Source of the DNA: Candidatus Nitrotoga sp. 1052
GTDB taxonomy: Bacteria; Pseudomonadota; Gammaproteobacteria; Burkholderiales; Gallionellaceae
Length of the DNA stretch: 40,059 nt
Reading direction: 5' to 3'
Assembly: GCF_927312905.1 (NCBI RefSeq)
Contig: NZ_CAKMHQ010000061.1
Location: 1 to 40,059, forward strand
The notes under the pieces: model-generated
What the model was told of the DNA's origin: nothing
Seen by the model: only the letters and a program-made list of their open reading frames with translations
The model's database searches: none
Made by a program: the position numbers and the translations under genes
Shown: piece by piece, positions 29,026-37,823 of the stretch
Position numbering within the stretch: position 1 is the stretch's first letter
How the letters are laid out: the number at the start of each line of letters is the position of its first letter

Positions 29026-29321
29026 CCTAAATAATTCCATTCGCTCTTGTTCGATTCGACGCCAGCGATTTTTCTATTAGGGCTCGATTCCAGCATGGTG
29101 GATTGTCATTTGGGTATCTATAAAAATTTCCCATCAATCGCAAGTAAAGATGGGATTTTGATTTGTTGGAGACGCAACATACACAACAGTTATTGGTTAT
29201 GCAAAAAAACCATATAAGAAAATCATGTAATGTTATGTTTATATGTATTTTTATGTGCAAAGTTTGTGCAAGAGTTAGCGTACTATAATTTTGTAATGTT
29301 AACTTTAGTTATTTCGTACTG
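29026..29321. other. AT-rich spacer before the ACIII promoter
   Basis: Nearly 300 bases between the MITE-like element and the actA promoter. An open frame on the minus strand (29027-29260) has no ribosome binding site and low-complexity content, so I do not call it. I see no other feature. Confidence 0.4.
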
Positions 29322-29350
29322 TTGACTTTATTTTCCAAACTGGACATTAT
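29322..29350 (+). promoter_or_regulatory. probable promoter of the ACIII operon
   Basis: TTGACT (29322-29327) and CATTAT (29345-29350) are separated by 17 bp. The predicted start near 29357 leaves a leader of about 160 nt before actA, long enough for post-transcriptional control, but I recognise no riboswitch in it. Confidence 0.45.
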
Positions 29351-29516
29351 GCCGTCGTTTTATCGCATCTATCCCTTGCGGATTGATCCGCACCAAATAA
29401 GTATGTAAATGCTTAAGCGATATTGCGTCGTTTTAAATTACCTGTCGTAAATGTGATATGCATGTCGATGTTGTCCTGGTCGGCAGTCTAATTGTTTGTT
29501 GGGGGAGCTACTTACG

Positions 29517-30122
29517 ATGTATTGTTTTTTACGTTTGTCCGTTCTGCTTGTTGGATTGATTGCTTCCGCTGGCAGCTATGCCGTTAATGCGGTGCAGCCC
29601 CTCACTACAGCTGACGACTTGGGTCCTAAAGTCGAACAGCCAATTGAGTTTCCCCATGACCGTCACGCTGGTGATGCTGCAAAAGGCGGTATGCAGATAA
29701 ATTGCATGTACTGTCACACTTATGCGCGCCGTAGCATTGTGGCAGGCATTCCGCCGTTGCAGAAATGTATTGGTTGCCATCAAAGCATCGAGTCGGTGCG
29801 GGAAACCCCGCGTATCAAGAAATTGTTCGAGTATTGGGAAGCTAAGAAAGCAGTACCTTGGAAAAAGGTGCATGACCTTCCTGATTTCGTGCGCTTCAAC
29901 CATGAGCGTCATATCCAGCGTTTTGTTTTTGCGCAGAACAAGCCGGTGCAGGAAGCTTGTGGTTATTGCCACGGCGATGTGAAAACAATGACGGTCGCGC
30001 GTCGCCAAAAGCCACTCTCCATGGGTTGGTGTGTGAGCTGTCATCAGAAAGATCACCCGGTAGATGCAACATCCACAAAAACGACTCACGGCCCGAACGA
30101 CTGCTGGCAGTGTCATAAATAA
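29517..30122 (+). CDS. actA: Alternative Complex III pentahaem cytochrome subunit ActA
   Basis: ActA is the pentahaem c-type cytochrome of Alternative Complex III, which passes electrons from quinol oxidation to periplasmic acceptors. I choose the ATG at 29517, ten bases after a GGGGGAG site, over a TTG upstream; this gives 201 residues. An N-terminal signal/anchor (about 5-26) is followed by five CxxCH motifs: CMYCH 63-67, CIGCH 84-88, CGYCH 148-152, CVSCH 172-176 and CWQCH 196-200. Additional histidines (for example His50, His129, His132) fit bis-His ligation. First gene of the operon. Confidence 0.93.
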   Translation: MYCFLRLSVLLVGLIASAGSYAVNAVQPLTTADDLGPKVEQPIEFPHDRHAGDAAKGGMQINCMYCHTYARRSIVAGIPPLQKCIGCHQSIESVRETPRIKKLFEYWEAKKAVPWKKVHDLPDFVRFNHERHIQRFVFAQNKPVQEACGYCHGDVKTMTVARRQKPLSMGWCVSCHQKDHPVDATSTKTTHGPNDCWQCHK

Positions 30123-30164
30123 TCGGCGCGTTCACAAGATAAAGATTTCCAAGAGGTATCAGCA

Positions 30165-32375
30165 ATGATTGAAAACAGTTTTAATCGGCGAGATTTTCTG
30201 AAGGTGCTGGGGTGGGGTGGTGCGACGGTCGCTTTAAGCGGATGTGGCAATACCTCAGTTGAGGATGGAAAGGAATTTGTAACTTCCTATGTCCAGACGG
30301 CGGACTATATCATTCCTAGTATTGGCACATACTTTAACTCGACTTGTGCGCAGTGCGATGCTGGGTGCGGCATTATGGGGCGAGTGCGAGAAGGTCGCGT
30401 GCTTAAGCTGGAAGGCAATCCCAAATCATCCATTAATAACGGCAAAATGTGCGGTTTAGGGCAGGCCGGAGTGCAGGCGCATTACAACCCAGATCGCATA
30501 CGAGAGCCGCTGTTGCGCAATGGTGATAAAGGCGAAGCGATAACATGGGAAAAAGCGTTGGGGTTAATCAACGAAAAGGTTGGCGGTGTGAAAGCAGAGA
30601 ATGTCGCCTTCCTGACAGGTGGCGTCAGTGGACATGTCAAAGCATTATTGAAAAATTATCTAGATGCACTGGGTTCCGGCCATCATTATGTTTATGAGGC
30701 AGTTGCACCGTCAATTATGCGTGCAGCTAATAAGAAGGCTTATGGCATAGAAATGCCGAGATTACGTCTGGACAAGGCCAAGGTTATCGTTTCATTCGGG
30801 GCAGATTTCCTCGGTGCGTGGATCTCACCGGTACATTTCTCCCAGCAGTACGCTCGGTTCCGCAAGGCTGATAATGGCGAGCGCGGGGTGCTGGTGCAGG
30901 TTGAATCCAAGATGACATTAACTGGTGCGAATGCGGATCGTTGGCTGGCTATACGTCCCGGTACCGAGGGCATCCTGGCGCTGGGATTGATTAATTCGCT
31001 AGCTGCTGCGGGATTGTCCGTTCCTGGAGATGTCGCTGCTGCTGTGAAGGATTACACCGCAGATCGGGTGAGCAAAGATACCGGGGTGTCTAATGAGCAT
31101 ATAGGCAAGCTTGCCGCGTTACTGAAGGAGCGTAGCCCTAGCTTAATAATTGCCGGTAGTGCTGCCGAGGGCTATGCGCATGGTTCGCAGAATGCCACTG
31201 CTATCGCATTATTGAATCAAGTATTAGGCAACGTCGGTAAGACGGTAGAAGCTCCATCTGGTGTTCCATTTCCGCAAATGGCGCCTACTCCTGGCAACCG
31301 CTTTGCACTACAGGCACTCAATGACAATATGGCGCAAGACAAGGTTAAAGTACTATTTAGCTATGGTGCAAACCCAGTGTTCACCGCACCTGCTTCCATG
31401 AAACTGAAAGAAAACTTAAAGAAGGTACCGTTCAAGGTGGTTTTCGCTCATTACATGGATGAAACCGCAGTAGAGGCCGATTTGGTGCTGCCGTTGGATT
31501 CTGCTTTGGAGGACTGGGCGACTGCGATGCCGGAATATATTGCCGAAGGTGCGCAGTTGAGTATTCAGCAACCGCTGATGGAAAAGTTATACCCCGGTAC
31601 GCTTGGCATGGGTGACATCCTGCTTGCGTTGCTCAAGCAACGCCGGCCAGATGAATACAAAGGCTATGAAGATTTTTATTCTTACTTGCGTAGCGCAATG
31701 GTGTCGAACAAGGGTGCATTGGGCGGTGCGAATGAGGATGATGATACATTTTGGGACACAGCTCTAAGCCGTGGTGTAGTCAAGTTGGTGGGTACACCTG
31801 TCAATATATCAAGTAATGCATCTGCCAAAGGTTTGGTGGTGCCTGCCCCGTTTGTGGAAGATAGTGCGTATCCGCTGCACCTGATTCCGGCAGTGAGCGC
31901 CAGCTTACGTGATGGCCGCAATGCCAATGAACCTTGGTTGCAGGAATCCCCGGATCCGCTAACTACTATCGTGTGGGATAGTTGGGTGGAGATGCATCCC
32001 AAGACCGCCGCCAAGTTAGGCATTGTGGAAGGCGATATTGTCGAAGTAGCTTCAAAAAGCGGCGCTATTAAGGCGCAGGTCTATGTGTTTACCGGCATTC
32101 ATCCCGATGTAATTTCAGTGCCGTTGGGCTATGGTCATGAGGCGATGGGACGTTATGCAAAGGGTATTGGTGTTAATGCCTTCAAGATTCTTGACCCGGT
32201 TTTCGACAAAGAAACCGGAGAATTGGCAATGCATGAGACGCGCGTTAAAGTCACCAAGGCTGGGCAGCGTGTGATTATAGTTAAAGATGAAGGCCCTGCC
32301 GGTGGCAATCAGATGGGTAGAAAAATCGCGGTTAGGATGTCATCTAGTAAAGTGAATCTTTCGGAGGAGGTGTAA
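30165..32375 (+). CDS. actB1: Alternative Complex III subunit ActB1 (molybdopterin-oxidoreductase-like)
   Basis: This corresponds to the N-terminal half of ActB, a member of the molybdopterin oxidoreductase superfamily that in ACIII is reported to lack molybdenum cofactor. The 736-residue protein starts with a twin-arginine signal (NRRDFLKVLG, Arg8-Arg9) and a lipobox LSGC (24-27), so it is probably exported by Tat and lipidated. A four-cysteine motif follows: Cys61, Cys64, Cys68 and Cys96, with the spacing of an iron-sulfur site in catalytic relatives. In most organisms ActB is one long protein; here it stops and actB2 begins after 3 nt. Confidence 0.9.
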   Translation: MIENSFNRRDFLKVLGWGGATVALSGCGNTSVEDGKEFVTSYVQTADYIIPSIGTYFNSTCAQCDAGCGIMGRVREGRVLKLEGNPKSSINNGKMCGLGQAGVQAHYNPDRIREPLLRNGDKGEAITWEKALGLINEKVGGVKAENVAFLTGGVSGHVKALLKNYLDALGSGHHYVYEAVAPSIMRAANKKAYGIEMPRLRLDKAKVIVSFGADFLGAWISPVHFSQQYARFRKADNGERGVLVQVESKMTLTGANADRWLAIRPGTEGILALGLINSLAAAGLSVPGDVAAAVKDYTADRVSKDTGVSNEHIGKLAALLKERSPSLIIAGSAAEGYAHGSQNATAIALLNQVLGNVGKTVEAPSGVPFPQMAPTPGNRFALQALNDNMAQDKVKVLFSYGANPVFTAPASMKLKENLKKVPFKVVFAHYMDETAVEADLVLPLDSALEDWATAMPEYIAEGAQLSIQQPLMEKLYPGTLGMGDILLALLKQRRPDEYKGYEDFYSYLRSAMVSNKGALGGANEDDDTFWDTALSRGVVKLVGTPVNISSNASAKGLVVPAPFVEDSAYPLHLIPAVSASLRDGRNANEPWLQESPDPLTTIVWDSWVEMHPKTAAKLGIVEGDIVEVASKSGAIKAQVYVFTGIHPDVISVPLGYGHEAMGRYAKGIGVNAFKILDPVFDKETGELAMHETRVKVTKAGQRVIIVKDEGPAGGNQMGRKIAVRMSSSKVNLSEEV

Positions 32376-32378
32376 AAG

Positions 32379-33233
32379 GTGTCCATTACCAATTTATTAG
32401 AAAACTGGTCTGACTTCCGCCAACAGCATCCGTCGGACGACAGGCCGCACCGGGAATACAAATGGGCGATGAGCATAGACCTGGATTCATGTACCGGCTG
32501 TAATGCTTGTAGCGTGGCATGTTATGCAGAAAACAATCTACCCGTGGTTGGCAAGGAGAAATTTGCACATGGGCATTCCCACCATTGGATACGTATCGAA
32601 CGTTACTGGGATAATGATGGCCGCGAATTTGCCGATCAGGGGGCGCAGTTTCTGCCCATGTTGTGCCAGCATTGTGAGTCTGCACCGTGCGAAACAGTAT
32701 GCCCTGTTGGTGCTACCAATCACACGGCAGATGGTCTGAACTCGCAGGTTTACAACCGCTGCGTCGGCTCACGTTACTGTAACGCAAACTGCCCGTATAA
32801 GGTGCGCTACTTCAACTGGTATAACTATCCAACCATTGACAATGTGTGGCCGGAACCGATGAATCAGCAGCTCAATCCAGACGTGACCGTGCGCAGCAAG
32901 GGTGTGATGGAGAAATGTACATTCTGTGTGCAGCGATTAACAGTCGCCAAGAGCGATGCACGTACCAAAGGGCGAAGTGTACTTGATGGTGAAGTACAAA
33001 CTGCCTGCCAGCAAGTCTGCCCGACTGGAGCTATATCTTTTGGTAATCTGGTCGATCCAGAGGCCAAGGTTGGAAAACAGTGGATGAAGCAGCAGGTTGA
33101 TCTGAACAAGGATAAACAAGCAAAGGACGCAGCAGAAGAGGCCGTCAAGCTGCGCGGTTATCGCATTTTGGAAGAGTTGCGCACTTATCCGTCGGTAATG
33201 TATTTGGAGCAGTTGCGTGAAAGCGCTATTTAA
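32379..33233 (+). CDS. actB2: Alternative Complex III iron-sulfur subunit ActB2
   Basis: This matches the C-terminal half of ActB, a four-cluster ferredoxin-like wire resembling NrfC/PsrB. Start GTG at 32379 with a strong GGAGGAGG site eight bases upstream. The 284 residues carry four cysteine groups: 38/41/44/48, 96/99/104/108, 128/134/138, and 170/173/190/194. The third has Ser131 where a fourth cysteine would lie, which predicts one [3Fe-4S] and three [4Fe-4S] clusters, the count known for ACIII. It has no signal peptide of its own, so export must rely on ActB1 or another route. Confidence 0.92.
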   Translation: MSITNLLENWSDFRQQHPSDDRPHREYKWAMSIDLDSCTGCNACSVACYAENNLPVVGKEKFAHGHSHHWIRIERYWDNDGREFADQGAQFLPMLCQHCESAPCETVCPVGATNHTADGLNSQVYNRCVGSRYCNANCPYKVRYFNWYNYPTIDNVWPEPMNQQLNPDVTVRSKGVMEKCTFCVQRLTVAKSDARTKGRSVLDGEVQTACQQVCPTGAISFGNLVDPEAKVGKQWMKQQVDLNKDKQAKDAAEEAVKLRGYRILEELRTYPSVMYLEQLRESAI

Positions 33234-33310
33234 GCCGCGCAATGGGGATGTCGCGTGGGAAGCGGCATTGAAGTTACTTTCACGCAGGCACAAGGGGAGG
33301 AAATAGAATA

Positions 33311-34675
33311 ATGGGAAAAGATATACGCGAAGATATAGCTTGGGCACAGATTAACAAAGATGTGCTTAAGAGCTTGGAGAGTCCAAGAAGGATGTACTGG
33401 GTGATTTTATTTATCGCAATTGCCATGATAGGTGTGGCGGTGGGAAGTGAGATTTACCAGTATACGACCGGTATGGGTGTTTCCAATAAAAACAATTCTC
33501 ATGTATGGGGTTTGTATATCGCCACCTTCATTTTTTGGATAGGCATGAGCCATTCCGGGACTTTGCTGTCGGCGATTCTGCATTTAATGCATGCAGATTG
33601 GCGTAAGCCGATCTACCGATTTGCCGAGGCAATGACCACCTTCTCGTTGATGACGGCAGGCTTGTTTGTCTTGGTGCACTTGGGCCGTTTATGGCAGGTC
33701 TATTATGTGATGCCTTACCCTAATGAGCGCTGGGTGTGGCCAAACTTTCAGTCACCGCTAGTATGGGATATGTTCGCGATTGCCACCTATTTAAGCTCTT
33801 CGGTCCTCTTTCTTTATGTCGGCATGATTCCTGATCTGGCAATTTGCCGCGACAATATTCATGCGGGCTGGCGTAAGAAGCTGTACACCGTGATGTCACT
33901 TGGCTGGGAAGGAACTGACCGCCAGTGGCGCAACTTCCGAATCACATATCTAACGATAGCTTGCTTCCTGATTCCGCTGGCAGTTTCCGTTCATTCCATC
34001 GTGGCTTCTGACTTTGCTATGTCGAATATGCCGGGCTGGCACGTAACATCGTTCCCTCCATACTTTGTTGCGGGTGCCTTGTATTCCGGTTGTGCGGCGA
34101 TCATCACGCTTTTTATTATCTTGCGATATGTGTTCAGATTTGAAGAGTACATGACGTTGCCTATAATGAAAAAGCTGGTACGCCTGACCTTCGCTATTGC
34201 GATGGTGTGGACTTACCTAAATCTGATCGAGTTCGCTTCAGTATGGTATGGACATGACCAGACAGCCAAGGATCAATTAATTTTTAAGGCTACTGGTCCT
34301 TATGCACCATTCTTCTGGGCAATGATTTTCTTCGGGTCCATTTTGCCATTAATGCTTGCTTTCAAACGTTTCCAGACTCACCTCCCGATATTGTTCGTAG
34401 TGTCGATACTGCTCAACGTGGGGATGTGGCTGGAACGTTGGATGATCATCGCGCCGAGTTTTGCGCACGGTCACTACCCTTGGACTTGGGATCATGATCA
34501 ATGGCCAAGCTTAGTGCAGTGGGGCATCGTGTTCGGTAGCTTTGGCTGGTTCACTTTATTGTTTATGGTGTTCTGCAAGGTATTCCCATCCGTTTCTATG
34601 TATGAAGTCAAAGAAATGGTGTATCACCGCAGTCTAGCACTGAAGCACAAACCTGCTGTGAAGGGAGAATACTAA
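33311..34675 (+). CDS. actC: Alternative Complex III membrane subunit ActC (NrfD-like)
   Basis: ActC is a NrfD/PsrC-family integral membrane subunit believed to hold the quinol-oxidation site beside the iron-sulfur subunit. The 454-residue protein has about ten hydrophobic helices, beginning near residue 28, with the conserved region HVWGLYIATFIFWIGMSHSG (about 64-83) and a later WERWMII segment (about 377-383) typical of this family. An AGGGGAGG site precedes the ATG. It follows actB2 after 77 bp, and its stop codon directly abuts the actD start. Its smaller relative ActF is encoded two genes later. Confidence 0.93.
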   Translation: MGKDIREDIAWAQINKDVLKSLESPRRMYWVILFIAIAMIGVAVGSEIYQYTTGMGVSNKNNSHVWGLYIATFIFWIGMSHSGTLLSAILHLMHADWRKPIYRFAEAMTTFSLMTAGLFVLVHLGRLWQVYYVMPYPNERWVWPNFQSPLVWDMFAIATYLSSSVLFLYVGMIPDLAICRDNIHAGWRKKLYTVMSLGWEGTDRQWRNFRITYLTIACFLIPLAVSVHSIVASDFAMSNMPGWHVTSFPPYFVAGALYSGCAAIITLFIILRYVFRFEEYMTLPIMKKLVRLTFAIAMVWTYLNLIEFASVWYGHDQTAKDQLIFKATGPYAPFFWAMIFFGSILPLMLAFKRFQTHLPILFVVSILLNVGMWLERWMIIAPSFAHGHYPWTWDHDQWPSLVQWGIVFGSFGWFTLLFMVFCKVFPSVSMYEVKEMVYHRSLALKHKPAVKGEY

Positions 34676-35203
34676 ATGAGCAAACGTCATTTACTGGCAC
34701 TGTTTAACGATTTTGATGAAGCCGTAGCTGCAATTGCCGAATTACGCGGGTCCAATATCAAGGGATTTGACATGGACGACATGATACTCAAGTCGCCCAT
34801 TGAGCATCCCGAAGTTGAAAAAGTGTTGGGCGACAAGCCAGTCCATGTGCAATGGTTTACATTGATTGGAGCTTGTATGGGTGGTCTGCTAGCTTTCTTC
34901 CTTGTTGCGAGCGCGCAGGCCAACTTTTTCTCTCAAATTAAAGGTGGTAAACCAATTGTGCCATTGCCGCCTGATTTCGTGCTGACGTATGAAATGTTTA
35001 TTCTGGGTGGCGTATTCATCACCATCTTGGGTTTCTTGATTTGCGCAGGCTTACCGGCTAAGCGGTCATCGTTATATAGCACTAAAGTATCGGAAGACCA
35101 AATTGGTATTTTGGTGAAAGGGGATGAGTCGGCACTAGCTGCGTTTAAGACGATTTTTATCAAGCATAAGGCACTTGAGATTCAGGAAGAGGCGGGAAAA
35201 TGA
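34676..35203 (+). CDS. actD: Alternative Complex III membrane subunit ActD (DUF3341)
   Basis: ActD is a small subunit of ACIII without known cofactors. The 175-residue protein starts with a soluble alpha/beta domain (about 1-58, KRHLLALFNDFDEAVAAIAEL) and then has two membrane helices, about 60-80 and 102-125, with a short loop between, and a soluble C-terminus. This layout matches the DUF3341 family, which is found next to NrfD-like subunits. The ATG follows the actC stop without a gap, and the actD stop overlaps actE as ATGA. Confidence 0.9.
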   Translation: MSKRHLLALFNDFDEAVAAIAELRGSNIKGFDMDDMILKSPIEHPEVEKVLGDKPVHVQWFTLIGACMGGLLAFFLVASAQANFFSQIKGGKPIVPLPPDFVLTYEMFILGGVFITILGFLICAGLPAKRSSLYSTKVSEDQIGILVKGDESALAAFKTIFIKHKALEIQEEAGK

Positions 35204-35739
35204 TGAGATTACCCTTGGCAATTGTATTGCTGTTAGCACCTGCGTTGGCGCAAGCATGGCCATGGTCGGACGACATGGCGAACCAGATTAGTATTAAACC
35301 ACAGGAAAGTGCGGATTTGAAAAATCCTGGAATGAGGCCATATCCAAAACATTCAGTTCCAACTTCTGGTACTTCATCTCTGGTGAAGGATATGGGTGCA
35401 TCAGAAAAGCAGTTGAATCCGATTCCAGCAGACGACAAGTCAGTGGCGCTTGGCGGGAAGCTGTTTCAAATTTATTGCACCCCTTGTCACGGATATTCTG
35501 GCAAAGGTGATGGATTAGTTGGAGCGAAATTATTATTAAAGCCGTTTGACTTGACAGCTGAACAAACGAAAGGGCGGTCTGATGGTTTCATCTGGGGCTA
35601 TATGACGTTCGGCGGTGCGGTCATGCCATCGTATGCTAATGATCTGTCAGCTACCGAACGCTGGAATGTAATCAACTATGTGCGCAAGGTGCTGCAAAAT
35701 GGGCAATCCGCCGTGGCAGTAACGCCTGCAGCCAAATAA
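35200..35739 (+). CDS. actE: Alternative Complex III monohaem cytochrome subunit ActE
   Basis: ActE is the monohaem cytochrome c of ACIII that hands electrons to a periplasmic carrier or directly to an oxidase. The 179-residue precursor has a signal peptide (about 4-19, cleavage near AQA), not a lipobox, so unlike some described ActE it should not be lipidated. Haem binding is by CTPCH (93-97), and Met142 in GAVMPSYAND is the probable sixth ligand. The start ATG overlaps the actD stop; a second ATG one codon later is possible. Confidence 0.92.
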   Translation: MMRLPLAIVLLLAPALAQAWPWSDDMANQISIKPQESADLKNPGMRPYPKHSVPTSGTSSLVKDMGASEKQLNPIPADDKSVALGGKLFQIYCTPCHGYSGKGDGLVGAKLLLKPFDLTAEQTKGRSDGFIWGYMTFGGAVMPSYANDLSATERWNVINYVRKVLQNGQSAVAVTPAAK

Positions 35740-35752
35740 GGGAGTGCAGCAA

Positions 35753-36766
35753 ATGATTTCGTATAGCAATTGGTCAGTTTTGACAGCTAGCTTTTTAGTG
35801 GTGCTTTATCTTGCGCTGGGGGGAGTGACATTGAGTGCGGTGTTGCATTTGGTGGGCGCCCAATGGCGCTACGAAATTCGCCGATTAGCGGTATCCTTAT
35901 TTGCGCTTTTCCCGCTGGCATTCGTATTGCTGATCATACTATTGGTTGGCGGTGAAAACACCTTCCCATGGTTGAGCACGGCCACTGAGCATGGACATCA
36001 TCTGCCTGCTTGGCATAACTACACATTTTTGGTGACACGCCAAGTGCTTGGTATGCTGGCAGTGATGACTATTTTTTGGGTATTTATCAAGCGGCAGGAG
36101 GTAAGTGATCGCAGCAAGGAAGATCAGCAACGCTTTCATAAAATTGCAAATTGGATTCCCTATACTTTTGTATTATACGGCACTATGGTAGCGTGGGACT
36201 TTGAGATGACGCTGGTGCCATCTTGGCACAGCGCGATTTATGGCATGCAGCATTTTATTAGCAATTTTAATATGTTTATGGCCTTCTTGGTTACTTGGAT
36301 TTACATATTGAATACGCGTGGTAAATTGGTGCGCCCAGTTGAAGATTATGTTTACAACTACCTTGCGCAGATGATGTTCGCATTCACTTTACTATGGGTA
36401 TATACTTTTTTTGCACAATATTTAGTCATCTGGTATCCAAATCTTCCAAACGAAGTGGATCGCGTGATGGGTATGCAGAATGGCGACTACAGCGTGCTAT
36501 GGTGGTCGATGATAATTCTAAAACTGATTATCCCATTTACTGTACTGGCCATGCGACCGTCACGGCACTCACCGCCAATTATTCTGACAGTGGCTGCTAG
36601 TATTATCCTCGGTACGCTGTTTGAAAGATATATTTGGATATCTGGTGTAAACGGCACTGGCACTATGCCAGCGCTTGCCGTTCTTGTTATTACCCCGGTA
36701 CTGGCCGTTACCGGATTCCTGCTGGTGCGTCGCATGATGGCCCGTAGTCATCTGATAAAAGTGTGA
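35753..36766 (+). CDS. actF: Alternative Complex III membrane subunit ActF
   Basis: ActF is a second polytopic subunit of ACIII, distantly related to ActC. The ATG at 35753 follows a GGGAG site by eight bases, and gives 337 residues; a GTG nine bases earlier overlaps that site and is less likely. About nine or ten hydrophobic helices are visible, with conserved-looking AWDFEMTLVPSWHSAIYGMQHF near 143-164 and TFFAQYLVIWYPNLPNE near 218-234. It is the last ACIII gene: no ActG-like gene follows, and the next gene, sspA, starts within 10 bp. Confidence 0.92.
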   Translation: MISYSNWSVLTASFLVVLYLALGGVTLSAVLHLVGAQWRYEIRRLAVSLFALFPLAFVLLIILLVGGENTFPWLSTATEHGHHLPAWHNYTFLVTRQVLGMLAVMTIFWVFIKRQEVSDRSKEDQQRFHKIANWIPYTFVLYGTMVAWDFEMTLVPSWHSAIYGMQHFISNFNMFMAFLVTWIYILNTRGKLVRPVEDYVYNYLAQMMFAFTLLWVYTFFAQYLVIWYPNLPNEVDRVMGMQNGDYSVLWWSMIILKLIIPFTVLAMRPSRHSPPIILTVAASIILGTLFERYIWISGVNGTGTMPALAVLVITPVLAVTGFLLVRRMMARSHLIKV

Positions 36767-36774
36767 GCCGCGCC

Positions 36775-37374
36775 ATGATGACGCTTTACTCGGGAACAAC
36801 AGACCCGTTCAGTCAGCGCTGCCGTATCGTGTTGTATGAGAAAGGGATGGATTTCCAAATCATTGATGTTGACGTGTTCAACAAACCCGAAGATCTCGTG
36901 ATAATGAATCCATATAATATGGTACCAGTGCTGGTAGAGCGTGACTTGGTGCTATATGAGTCCAATATCATTAATGAATATATTGACGAGCGATTCCCAC
37001 ATCCGCAGTTGATGCCTGCCGATCCGGTAATGCGTGCGCGCGCTCGATTATTTTTACATCGCTTCGAGAGCGAGATGTTTTGTCATATTGGTGCACTGGA
37101 AAGTGGAGTGCAAAAGACCGCTGATAAGGCACGCCTATCAGTACGCGACAGCCTGACGCAGATTGCCCCGATTTTTGCCAAACAAAAATTCATGCTGAAT
37201 GATGAATACTCCATGCTCGACGTGGCAATCGCCCCATTGCTATGGCGATTGGATTATTATGATATTCAACTTGCCAAGGAGGCTGCGCCACTGATGAAAT
37301 ATGCTGAACGATTGTTTTCGCGTCCGGCTTATATTGAAGCGATGACGGCAGCCGAAAAAGCGATGCGAAAGTGA
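36775..37374 (+). CDS. sspA: stringent starvation protein A (GST-fold regulator)
   Basis: SspA is a glutathione-S-transferase-fold protein that binds RNA polymerase and acts in stress responses in E. coli. With ATG at 36775 it has 199 residues and the usual N-terminus MMTLYSGTTDPFSQRCRIVLYEKGM; a GTG at 36763 overlapping the actF stop is the alternative. The GST-like N-terminal domain (to about 80) includes NMVPVLVERDLVLYESNIINEYI, and the helical C-terminal domain has the DEYSMLDVAIAPLLWRLD segment. It is followed by sspB with a GTGA overlap. It is likely read together with the ACIII operon. Confidence 0.94.
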   Translation: MMTLYSGTTDPFSQRCRIVLYEKGMDFQIIDVDVFNKPEDLVIMNPYNMVPVLVERDLVLYESNIINEYIDERFPHPQLMPADPVMRARARLFLHRFESEMFCHIGALESGVQKTADKARLSVRDSLTQIAPIFAKQKFMLNDEYSMLDVAIAPLLWRLDYYDIQLAKEAAPLMKYAERLFSRPAYIEAMTAAEKAMRK

Positions 37375-37775
37375 ATGAGTTTTCCACAAAACCATATTTC
37401 ATACGTGCGATTTACGACTGGTGTTCCGACAGTGCTTTAACTCCCTATTTGGCAGTGAAAGTGAATGAGCAGACGCGAGTGCCAAAGGCGTATGTTAAGG
37501 ATGGCGAAATCGTTATTAACCTTAGCATGGATGCAGTGCGTAACCTGAATATTGGTAATGAGGAGATTACGTGCGGTGGGCGCTTTGGCGGTGTCTCGCA
37601 TGGACTGGTTGTGCCGATAGCTGCGGTGATTGGTATATTCGCCAAGGAAACGGGGCAAGGGCTGGTGTTTCAGGGAAATGACTCCATACCAACACTTCCA
37701 ACGGATAGTGGAAGTGCGCCTTCGCCAGGCAAACCTACGCTCCCTAGCAAGCCTCGACTCAGGGTGGTTAAATAA
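37371..37775 (+). CDS. sspB: ClpXP adaptor protein SspB
   Basis: SspB delivers SsrA-tagged and other proteins to the ClpXP protease. The 134-residue protein begins at GTG (overlapping the sspA stop) with FSTKPYFIRAIYDWCSDSALTPYL, continues with the substrate-binding domain (GEIVINLSMDAVRNLNI and GRFGGVSHGLVVPIAAVIGIFAKETG), and ends with a flexible Pro/Ser-rich linker and a basic hydrophobic tail KPRLRVVK that docks to ClpX. The linker and tail are intact, so it should be functional. Standard partner of sspA in betaproteobacteria. Confidence 0.95.
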   Translation: MNEFSTKPYFIRAIYDWCSDSALTPYLAVKVNEQTRVPKAYVKDGEIVINLSMDAVRNLNIGNEEITCGGRFGGVSHGLVVPIAAVIGIFAKETGQGLVFQGNDSIPTLPTDSGSAPSPGKPTLPSKPRLRVVK

Positions 37776-37823
37776 AATTTTTGTAGAAATACTTCACGGC
37801 TTGCTCCTTCAAGCGGTACAACA

